A DNA stretch of 64,000 nucleotides. Origin: Saturnia japonica (taxonomy: Eukaryota; Arthropoda; Insecta; Lepidoptera; Saturniidae). Where the stretch lies: contig CM065307.1 of the NCBI GenBank assembly GCA_033032175.1, positions 9,300,001 through 9,364,000 of the forward strand, written 5' to 3'. A program made the translations under genes and the position numbers. Below are positions 18,801 through 30,800 of this stretch, one piece after another (position 1 is the stretch's first letter; the number at the start of each line of letters is the position of its first letter). The notes below the pieces were generated by a model. That model saw only the letters and a program-made list of their open reading frames with translations, made no database searches and had not been told where the DNA came from.

Positions 18801-21800
18801 CATAATAAAAAGTCTAACAAAGGTGAGATCAATGATTGCATTACAATCATCATAAAGCAAAATAACAATTAGTGTAAAAAATAAATATTTCAATTTAGTA
18901 TAAGTATTCAACATGTGAGTCATATATTAGGTCCTTACATATGAAATTGGTGTTTTGTACGGGAGAAATATAAAGTCAATTTTTTTTTGGAAAATAGATT
19001 TAATTAATCAAAGTATGCACCGGTGTTATCTATGCACTTTTGCCATCTCATAGGTAGTTCATAGACCCCTTTACTAAAAAAACAATGGGGGCGAGAATCA
19101 ATAAACTCTTTGAAGGCGGTTTGGACTGCCGCATCGCAGTTGAATTTTTTTCCTTGTAAGAAGTTGTCCAAATTCCGGAAAATATGGTAATCTTTTGAAG
19201 CAAGGTCCGGGGAGTACGGTTGATGTCGCAGACATTCCAATTGTAGCTCATCTAACTTAGTGGTTGTTTGTTGTGCAGCGTGTGGTCTTGCGTTGTCGTG
19301 AAGCAACATTGGCCTAGAGCGATTGACCAATCTCGGTTGTTTAGCAGCTAGTTCTTCCTTCGTGGTTTGCAGTTTCTGACAATAGATATTTGCCGTAATC
19401 GTTTGGCCAGATTTTAGAAAGCTGTAGTGAACGACACCGGCGCTAGTCCACCAAACACTCACCAGTAACTTTTTCTGAGTCAATTTTCGTTTAGGGCAGG
19501 ATTTGGCTTGGTCTCCAGGGCTCAGCCATTGCGACGAGCGTTTCCGATTATCGTACAGTATCCACTTTTCATCACAAGTAATGATTCGATTTAAAATCCC
19601 TTCATTATTGTGTCGGTTAAGCAAAGTAACACAGCAGTCAACGCGTGTTTCTAAGTTCAATAGCCTTTAATTTTTCATTTTCCACTTTAGTCTCCGGCCG
19701 TCCACGGGGTTGGTTCTGAAGGTCGAAATTTCCAGAACGAAAAGTTTGAAACCAAAAAGGTACCGTTATTTTATTTTGCGACACCAGCGCCGTACACATC
19801 ATTAATTCTTCAAGCTGTTTCTGCAGCACTGGTGCCACAGTAGAACTCGTACTCGTAAATATACCGATATTTAATTTATTCCTTTGTATGGTAATAAGCG
19901 ACGCCAAAGAAAAAAATAATGAGGAAAAAACAAATGAATGATTGTTTTCAAAACATAAATGTACCAGGTAAATGAATTTATAAATTTGAATATTTGAGAT
20001 CAAAGTGGTCAATACGACAATATGTAAGGACCTAATAGTAACAAAACAGCAATGCCCATGTTTTTCATTATTTAAATTACCCTTATATGTATGAATATCA
20101 AAGATTTTATTCAGGAACTCTGTTCTACAGCATGTGGCAATAATGTTTATTTGTTCATCTATATTTGTAAACTTATTGTAACTAGGAGGTGTTGGGTGTA
20201 TGTATTTATACATCATCTTTTTCAGTAAAAGTTGATATTGGATTTTTTTGTCTATATCCCTTAAATATCTATGAAAGATAGTTGTATTTGAATTCTTCAT
20301 TTTACTTAATTTGAATGTAAACAAGGCATAATTTTAAAACCTTTTTGACATAATTAGTTCTAGACAGTTTCATGTAGTATTGACATACCTGAAGCTTATT
20401 CTGTGTCCTCTCAGACTCCAGTTGTTGTGCGAGTCGCGTGAGGTCTGTATGCAAGCGTGACGTCCGTTGCTGCGCGCGAGCCGCCTCGTTCGTCGCTTCT
20501 GCCGCACGTCGTCGTGCATTCTCTACTTCAGAGCTTTGTTCTTCACATTGCTCCCTGTATATTAAATATACATTATTATCAATTATGTTCATCAATGAGT
20601 GAAATTTTATAAACATTACCTCATTTTTATAAAATTCAATATACACCAGCACCCATCGTTCAGGTCATAAGGCGATTGCGAGTGTGAGTGAATATGTGTT
20701 TGTGATCTTTGTGAGTGCATATGTGAGTGTTTGTAAGTACATGTATTGTAGATTGTATATTAAACTTCTACGACTTACTTTCATTAATATTAGTAAAGCT
20801 AAATGCTTTAAATATGCGATTCTACATCAAAAGAAATCTGATGCAATCACCTCTAGTGGATGTATATTAACAGAAGTGATGTTTATATACACAATAGCAC
20901 TCAACAAATGTATACCAGGAAACTGATTATAGTCAATAATAACCTTTCAAAATAACTGATCTTAAAATAATATAGAATAGTTTACCTCGAAATGACTATT
21001 TAATAAAAGTGACAACAGAATAGTTTCCACAGAGTTAAAAGTTTGCAAGAAGTATGTTCTACCAGTAACAATATTTATGTTACCGAAACCCGGATACTGA
21101 CGGTACGACTGAGCCATAAGTTAATAATTTAAAAAAATAAAGAAATATGTATGCTCCGATTGCCGAAACAAAATTGAAACACAAAATCGAATACGAAACA
21201 AAGTAATTCTTCATAGATTAGCTACAGTGGCGCGAATTAGAAGATCTCTATTTCAAGCAGCAGCTTTGTAAAACAGCAGAGTTTTAACAGTTGGCTAAAT
21301 TGTCTACTCTATTATAAGGACTGTTTCAAAGCATAATAAAATGACACATACTGTAATGTCGTCAGTTTCACAGTCATAGCCTCAATTTGAGTCCTCAGAG
21401 CAGCTGCTTCTTCTTTTAATTGTTCTTCTTGACTGTGATCAACTGTCTGATTTTGTCTTAGAACTGCTTGTGCCCGCACCTATATGATAATAACAAATAT
21501 TAATAATTTTCTATATTTGTACATAACTACTACTACTGCAACTAACATAATTCTAGATAAATTCAGGCATACCTTATAACTGGTATATTCAGTTTTCAGA
21601 TCAGCCAATTCAATATTTAAAATTCTTAAATTGTCAGAGAGTTCTGTACATTTAAACTCTAATTTTTTAACTTTATTGTTTAGTTCGGCTTTATCTTCCC
21701 CTAAATTCATGATCACTTTTTCTTTTTCACTAAGCATTGATGTTAATTCTAAGTCTGATTCCTCATTCTTTCGTTTTTCGTCTTCAAGAGATTGTTCCAG

Positions 21801-24800
21801 TTTTGTAATTATTTCATTCTTCATGAGTATAACATTATCTTTATCTTGTCTTTCTTCTAAAACATGCTGTAACTCTTCTCTAAGTAATCTATTTTGAGTT
21901 TCTTCTGTTTTTATTTGATCTTCAAGTAACTTTATTTGTGTTTTCATGGCAGTAATTGTGCCTTCTTGTGTGTCTATTGTAGACTCCATCTGATGTCAAT
22001 GTTTATTAATTAAAAATAATGTTTATTATAGTCATGTTATGTGAATTAATATATTGTATTTAAAAGTTAAAACTAACCTGAACCATTTTCTTTTTGTTCT
22101 CCTCCATTTTGGTCGTAAGTTCTTTCATTGATCTCTCATAATCTTCCATCTCGAGACTCAGGACACTCTTCTTCTTAATGTCTCGTCGAGCTTTTTCCAA
22201 GCTCTCTTTAGTGACTTTGTGGGCTTCAATTTCGGATGATAAAAGTTCATCTTTGTTGGTTAACTCAGCTGTGGATGATATTGAAATACTTTTAATATTT
22301 AGTTTTATAGCTTTTGCAGTAATCAAAAAATTAATTATATTCTATACCTTTTAATTTTTGTATTTCAACACAGTTTTGTTCTACTGCTTCTAAAGAAGCA
22401 TTCAAAGTTGTTACTTTTTCTTGTAATACGTTTGTTTCTGATATTTCAATATTACTGCTGTCAACTGAATCCTGACTTTGGGATATTTTATTCTTGTTAC
22501 TCATCTGCAGTTCACATACTAATTTTTCAAGTTTAGCTTTATCTTGTTCAGTGTTTTGTAATTGGATTGTAATATCATTCATTTTTTTCTTAAGTTTCAA
22601 TGCATAAAGTCTGAGTTTTGTGTATCTGAAAAGTATAATAGATGGGTGATCATGAATGATTTACATAATCGAGACATTTACTAATAGGCTATTATTATGA
22701 CTAGTTTCTGGAAACTGTATCAAATTATTTAGTGGGTTTGCCGAGCTCAAATAAGGTACTTATTAATATTTATTCAAATAATAGCAAATAAAATATCACG
22801 CTATCTTTAGCAACATGACGTCACATGTTTGTTAATAACGTAGAGGGAAAAACTAATAGAATCAGTTTTATTATTTTTCTTTAACTACTAAGTGGAACCG
22901 CGTTACACAAAAAAATTAAGAGCAACCGAAAAAGGGCCATGTATTTGGTGTATGTCCAACAACCACCATTCAAATAAAAATTAGCAAAAAAATTGTACTT
23001 GAGTCTTTTTTTTTGTTTGAAGACGTCGAAAGAAATTTGTATTCTTGTGATACTTGTGATTGAAACATGTTTCATCGAGTCGAATTGTCGCAAAGAGCGA
23101 ACGATAGACAATACTGACGCGATGTAATAGAGTATAGGGTAAGATGTTTGTTAGCAATATCACTTGCTAATATAGGGGATGGATTTGGATTCCATACCAA
23201 ATATCTACCCACATTGATTCATGCACTGTGTTTCTGCAACGCGCTCCGAAATAAATTCAGAAATACTAACAAACACAGCGTAGAGACACATTAATAGTTG
23301 CAAATTTAAAAAATTGTCCCTATGAAAATCGTTTAAGGATCCTTGGTCTTACAATATTGGAAAAACGCAGAAAGCGAGGAGATCTAATCGAAACATATAA
23401 AATACTTCACGGCTATTATAATGCACCAGATCTTCCTAACATTTTCAGCAAAAATGAAATATTACACCTTAGAGGACACAATTTAAAACTTTTAAGGCTA
23501 TTAACTAGCAGCAAGCCACGTCAGCATTTCTTATCCAACCGAGTGGTAGATGAATGGAATGAGTTGCCACAGCTTAGTATAAGACCCCACTCTGTGCTCT
23601 TTTAAAAATCAACTAGATAAGCACTTGGCCACTCAACAATATAACATGGAAAACACGCATCAGCCTAAGGCTGTTAGTGGTTATCTAATAATAATAATAA
23701 TAAGCCCCCTAAAATCTTACCTTACGCATAAGTCGAACATCAGACTTTGTAGGGGGAGGGCAACGTGTCAATTGAAGCTTACACGGCAAAGAAGTTCAGG
23801 TAACCCATCAATATGGAGACTCGTAAAAGAAAAGTATGTAAAGGGCCGCTGCCCGGGGATGATCGCCGGGGCACGTCTGTAGCTGGCCGTGGTGCTAGCC
23901 AGTGACTCACGATTGGACGGCTGGACAGGAGTTGGGGACATGGCCCCCTCAACGTCCTCAAGAAATACAGCTGACATTACAGACGGACAGGAAAGTAGAA
24001 ATATTAGGAGTATTTCCAGTAGATCAACTACTCTGGCTGAGGATGTTGCGTAGAAGGTGTCTGCTACTCAATCTGCGACCACCAAAGCTGGTAAACCCAA
24101 AGTGCGCATGAAATGGAGTGATGAAATTGACCTATTCATCATGCGCACATATTTTTACATTACCAAACTTGAAAAAGATAAGACCATGTACTGCAAGAAG
24201 CTTTGTAACGACATCTACATAGCGACACACAGCGACATCTATCGAGCCACATACGGCGCATCCTGCATCGCGCTTTAGAAATTAACTCTTCGATTGAGTG
24301 TATATACAAGAACCCGACTACAACCGTTGGGCAACTGCCCGCCAGACATAACACCCGTCTGGTCGGAGGATCCTTCCTTTTCAATAGTTCTTCTACACTG
24401 GTGACCCCGACGTGATCGTCAGCGGAACCATCTTCGCAAAAGCTACGTCATCGTGACGTCATCATCACTTCCACAAGCTTTCGAGCAACGAGTCATACAC
24501 GGCCAGCCAGCATCCACGGCTACTACGGGTATCCTGACCACCAGCATGCAGCGGACGCACATTCCTGGTCATCACCCACAGCCTTCTCAGCGACCTTGGC
24601 ACAGCACACTGCACTGCACTTCGGCCGGTCAGCAAGCAGAGACGCACTTCTCTCCTGGTCGACGCAGCAGCCAGTCACTACGCAGCACTGCAACACTCCG
24701 ACTCACTGGAGCATTCTTGCAGCATCACCCCGACTCACTGGGGCATTATCACCCCGACTCACTGGGGGCATCACCGCAGACAGTTCCGACTCACCGTGAA

Positions 24801-27800
24801 CTATGCGGCATCCTCGCATACACCGCTGCACCGCACCGGGCGGCGACAGCCAGTGTGGATCGGTAGATGTCGCTGTGTGTCGCTATGTAGATGTCGCTAC
24901 ATCACTCCCCTCCGAACACTTCACCATAAAATATCCAGAACTAGATGTTTCTGCACGAAAAATTGCTAACCAAAGTCGAGTTATAATGAGAAATAAATTA
25001 CTATCTAATGAAGCTAATTACAACTTCAAATCTGAGTTCTTGCAGGATGAATTTTATAATCGAAAATGAACTCCAGTTGGCCTCCCTATTGGCCGGATCC
25101 CCACCATGAGATCTAGAAGCGAGAGCCCTCGCGTTACTGTTCAGGTGGTGCGAGAAGGCGTAGAGGCAGGGCGAGAGACCAACGCAGCGAGAAATCGCGG
25201 CGTGTAGGTCAGAGCTCCGCCAAATACCCATGGTGGAAGCGTGGGACTTGCGACTTAGCCACCCCATCTCAGGCGTGGTGAACTGTTCTGGCTAGATGGC
25301 TCCGGAGGCGACATGGCACCCTCACCTTCCGGCTGACGCAGGTACTTTCAGGACATGGCTGTTTCGGGAGTTACCAGTGTCGCATAGGCCGGGAGATCGA
25401 TACTGGGTGCCATCATTGTGGCTGCGCCAAGGATACCGCGCAGCACACACTAGCCGTCTGTCCCGCATGGGACTCGCCGCGTCGCGACGTTGTCTCGACA
25501 ATCGGCACCGATCTCTCGCTTCCGGCCATGGTTCTGTCCATGGTCGAGAGCGAGAGCGGGTGGAACTCCGTCTCCTCGTTTTGTGAGCTAGTCAAGCTTG
25601 CGAAAGAGGAGGCGGAGAGGGAGAGGGGACGTAACACCTTGCTCCCCTCTCGCGGTCAACGAGCCATGCGCCGGAGGCCGCGTGATGATCTCCGGCCAGC
25701 TTAAATGGATCTGCTGGTGGTGGACTTGGGCATGTCCGTCACCGCTTAAATGCAGGCCCGAGATGGAGGAGGCGCACTGGTGTTCGTGCGCCCTCCGAGG
25801 CTGGTTGGAGGTGCCGATTGCCTCCGACCGTGACGGGGCCCCGGGGTAGGGCCACACCTACCGGGTCGAGCGGATGGCATGCGCAAGCTGTTCCCGCTCC
25901 CCGGCCAATAGGTGCGAGAAGGACACCATGGGGTTTTAGTCGGTAAGAGTCCGACATACCCTTCCCTTGAGCGGCCCAGCTCGGGAGGCGGATCCACAGC
26001 AGGATTTCCCCACGGTAAAAAAAAAATAGGTTCGTGGTTTTCATAATTACCGAAACTCATAGTTTTGAGAAAAAGAAAGAATCACAAATAATAATAATGG
26101 AGCATTTTTCTCTATTTGGAGAAGTCTGACTGGTGGAATACCTCCACCCTACAGAAGATCGCAGCCAAATGACCTTGTGTTTTGTTCAGCCCTTTGGGAT
26201 AGAGGGGTTCAAGGTTGACATCACGCTAGTGAAAGCGCTACGGTAGCCGCTTACAATTAGGCAGGCCGTATGCTTATTTGAACTATAGTTGTATAAAAAA
26301 ATCTGACCTCATATAATTTATTACCAGTTTAATTTATCAGTGCAATATGGCCTCCAATATAATAGTATCAAAAGTATTTCTCTGTAACAAGTTAAAATGT
26401 ATTTTAAAATTGCATTTTTCTTCTGGATAAATAGTTAAATATTTTTGAGTTATAATAATGCAAAACACTTTTAAAACCCATAATCTGTGTGGATATCTAT
26501 ATAAAATATGATATTATTTTTCACACTGTAAAATAGCCTATGATAATAGATGATGATGAAATTACTAACTTACTTATTCCTCATAATCGAATAACGTTAC
26601 TAGTTATTATTATTAATCCTAGTACAAAATAATGATTTTAAAAAAGGAGAAAAAAAATTAACAAACATCTTAGTATTTCATGGATTCACCAGGTGTGTGC
26701 CAGGTCCATCGTGTGGCAGCCCCCGAGACTTGCGACCCAGGTGTAGGTTTATTGCACATATGTAACTTGTGTGCAACTTATGATGCACATCAGCGCTCAC
26801 CTTTACTGCCCGCAATACCCTACCTGCCAAGCCAGATTTGGTAAGGGCCTGTTAGTGCTGTTTTAGATACCCATTCTAAAATAGAACTCACTGCAGTTCT
26901 CGACAGCTCGGTCAGGTCAGGCCGACAGGACTTTTAGCAAGTTATAGAAAGATTTCGTTGGAATATCTCTCGCTCCCACTTCTACCACATATAAGTTAAC
27001 CGCATAGCCATTTTAGGTTAGCTCATTACATAGATCGTAAAATTTATTCATTTTTATTGCATGGTCTCCCATGCATGGTTTCCCATGGTACAGTAAACTC
27101 TACAAATACTATATGCTTGATTTCACGAGAATAAAGAAATATGTCTAGTCTGAATGACGAAACACCCACATCCTCTGGTATTTTATAATGTTTTTCATAT
27201 AAGTCCACTAGATTGAGAAGGGCTTACTTTTAGCTTTTACTGTTGAGCCTTCTTTTATAAAGTTAATTTGTCTCCTGTTAGTGGTCAATCCTTTTTGAGC
27301 TCTAGCTACTGAAAGACTTACTGCTTCACATATGATTTAAAGTACTCTATCATGACGACGTGAGTAGTGACCCCTATCAAAAAGCACCTTGCATCCTACT
27401 AATAAGTGCCTGGCTGTACTTATTGCCTCACCACAAGTATAGCAAAATTTTTCAGAGGCTTTCCCCATCTTACTAAGTTACTCTGGTCTGGGAGGGTAAT
27501 TTGGAAGGTATTAAGATTAAGGCAAGCGAGGAAGACGAAGACCTAGATGAAGCTTTTTCTAACAAATGAAAGATAAATTGGGAGTCTTGCCATATCTAGA
27601 AGTCAGATAGGGATCAGTGGCAACTTTTCCACTGAAGAGCTGACCTCTTAAATTAAAGAATTTTAAGTATAAAATAAATTAAGCCTTACTTGTCTTCAAA
27701 TGTTTCATCTAAATCCTTCATACGAGAATGCTCTTCTGCTTTAGATATTGTAGATGTAGACATATTATCTTCATTTGGCAGTTCTGATGGAGTTGTATGT

Positions 27801-30800
27801 TGTTTTATTTTTTCTATATCATCTTTTAAAGTAGCAATAATAATATCTTTCTCTTGTAACAGTTTTAAAGCATTTTCTCTTTCTACCTCAACTTGTTTTG
27901 TAACATCACTTCTTTCATTTGTTTTTTGTTCAGCATTTCTTAATGAATTCTCTAAATGCTCAATTTTTTGCAAAAAATCTGCTTTTTCTTGATGAACAGT
28001 ATCTCTGTCTTTATCAAGTGCTTCAATTAATCTTTCCATTTCTGAAATTTCTTTTTCCAGTTTGGAAATAGATTCACCACGCTCTTTTAGGACTTGATTT
28101 AATTCCTTCATTTCATTTAATAATTCTGCATTTTCTGTTTTGTATCCCACTAGTTTTGATTTAGACACCTCAAAATCGGCAATTATTATGTCGAATTCTT
28201 TGGTTTTATTCCTTAATTCTTTAACCTCAATTAATAGAGATGAATTTTCCTGTTTGTATGCAGACAATTTTGTCTCGAGTTTTACAATGTCAGCTTGTAA
28301 AGATACATTCAAATCGGATAGATTTTCAGAATCATCTTTAGGTTGTTCCAAAGAAAATTTTAAAGTCTCTACTTCCTCTCTTAAAAGGCCATTTAAATCT
28401 TGCAAATCATCATACTCTTTTTTCAGTCTATCATATTGCTCCTGGATCGTCATCATCTCACATTTTAATTCATTGATCTCTCCTTCCTTTTCAGAATTGT
28501 GTTTTCTTTCAGAAATTATACTTTCTTTCTGTATTGTTTCCAATTTATTTGTCATAGAGTGTAGTTTTGAAGTAATTTCGACAACTTGGTCTGTTAATAA
28601 TTTGTTTTGGTGCTCTAATTCAGTCACATTATCTTTAGCATTAAGTTTCTCTTTGACTAAAATAAATTTTTCACTTTCCAAAGCTTTAATTTGGAAATTT
28701 AGACTTTCAATAATTTCATTGTTTTGAGATTTGTGTTTCAGAGAATAACTTAATGTTTTATTTTCATTTGATAAGGATTGTACCAATTCTACTGATTCAG
28801 TGTATTTCTGTGTTAGATCACTTATTTCTTTAATTTTATCATTTAATTGAGATTTTAATAACTCATTCTCAGTAATATGTGCAGGCAATTTAGTGTCAAT
28901 CAATTCTTTATACAAAATCTTCAAGTCCTTTAATTCTTCAGTCAGTTTTGTATTTTCATTGGAAAGTTCATTATTTTTTTCTTCAAAATCAGTAGCTTTA
29001 ATCTTCAATGTTTCTAGTTCCTTATTTTGATTTTGTAATATTGATTGATAAGTTTCATCTCCCTGATGCATTGATAAATTATATTTTGATATACTTTCAC
29101 TTATATGGTTTTCCATCTGCTTCAATTTATCTTTAAGGTCTGAATTTTCAGTGTTTAATTGAATTATTTGATTGTCAAGCACTTTTGATGCTTTTATAAT
29201 ATCATTTTGCCATTTTGGAATATTTTCAGAGTATTCTTTTACAGTATTTGTCAGAATAAATCTTGAATTTTTAAGTTGGTTGATACATGCTGCACACTTT
29301 AATATTTTATCTTTGTACACTCTTAGTTTAACATTGACCTTGTCTTTTTTTGATTTTTCTAGTTCGTATAACTGAGTTATTTCCTGTATTTTATTTTCAT
29401 AATCAATAAATTTTTTTTCATCTTGCTCCTTCATCTGACACTCCAATTCTTTTAATTTTGAATTAAGTTCACCAATTGTCTTCTTGTAGTCTTCATCTGT
29501 GATTTTATAAAAGTTTTTAAAACATTTAGTACTTAGTTATATTTACTTTTTATGTCTGTATATAGTACTACAAAGGCTTGAGATTTTAGTAAATAGGCAA
29601 CTGGACAACTTTTCAAAAAGCATTAATTATTCATCCTTATGGATTCATAACACTAGGAAAAATATAATTTCACATAAATAATGCATTAAAAGTACTTAAG
29701 ATAATGTTTAAGAGTATATATTTTTTAATTGCTGCACAGACGATAGCGTAGAGCATGTTACGTCATACATGGGATCACTACTAAATACTCACAGAAAATT
29801 ATATGAAAACCAGAAATGTCAGCTCAATACACCAATTGAGTAACTTTCACTTACATAATGACATCATCTGGTGTTAAAGGCGTTTTTTTTTTTTTATATG
29901 AAGAACAGTATGAAATATTCAAACTTATTTATTCATGTAAAAATATAAATCAACATTATTACACAAAAAAAAAAATTGAATGATGATTTTAATATTATGA
30001 ACATTGTTTTCAACTAAATTTAATCTTTTTTTTATGATTACTGTCCAGTTACTTATTTTAACATATGGGCAGATCCATTAATTATCGACGAAAGTGTGCG
30101 CACTAGGGTCGGCGATTTTGATGCTGATTTTCCTCGAAAGTACACCTAAAAAGGAGACGATCCTGAAAATTTGAGCCCGATACAGAATTTTTTTGAATTT
30201 TTAAAAAGTAGATTTTTCATTAATTTTAAAATATTCGTATCTCAGCTTTTAAAGACTCTTGCCCAGCGGCATTTTTCTCAGTAAGACTTCTCAGTAAACT
30301 TATATCAGGCGTAGCTAATAGCTTTCAACTAAACAACTGTTTTGGTTAAATTTTACAATTTATATACGAGACCTACAAGTTATACAAGACCTATATAAGA
30401 CCTGTTCTTGAACATGCTTATATTATCTCGGAACCCTACTTCAAAAAAGACATTAAGCTCATTGATAATGTACAGAGAAGGGCTACTAAGATGGTGTATG
30501 CAATGCGTAACTTACCCTATGAACAGCGCCTCATAAACCTTGGCCTTACCACACTAGAACAGCGTAGACAACGGGGCAGGTTAATCGAAACTTATAAAAT
30601 CCTCACTAATTATTACGATGTGCCCAGCCTTAAAGATATGTATAAGTCAAATGAAAATAAACACCTACGAGGTCATCCCTTGAAACTTTGGGAAATCCCA
30701 GCAAAAAGAAATCCAATGAAGCATTTCTTGCCTGACAGAGTGGTCACAGCATGGAACAAACTTCCAGAAAAAGTTGTGATGGCTCCTACCATAACCTCCT

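Noticed and set aside
20302..20652. A 116-codon minus frame read as one protein
   Set aside because: Only 20554-20389 is golgin exon 9. The rest runs into flanking introns past the acceptor and donor.
24453..25637. GC-rich open frames on both strands (up to 137 codons)
   Set aside because: They fall in retroelement sequence. The recognisable R1-like and R4-like motifs lie in other frames, and none of these has known domains.
25739..26060. Minus-strand frames of about 100 codons
   Set aside because: They lie in the GC-rich 3' UTR of the R1-like element; openness is due to base composition.
27690..28727. Plus-strand frames of 100 and 195 codons, Ser/Phe-rich
   Set aside because: They are the mirror of golgin exon 4. 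Coiled-coil codons (AAA, GAA, TTA) read in antisense give Phe/Ser-rich open frames.
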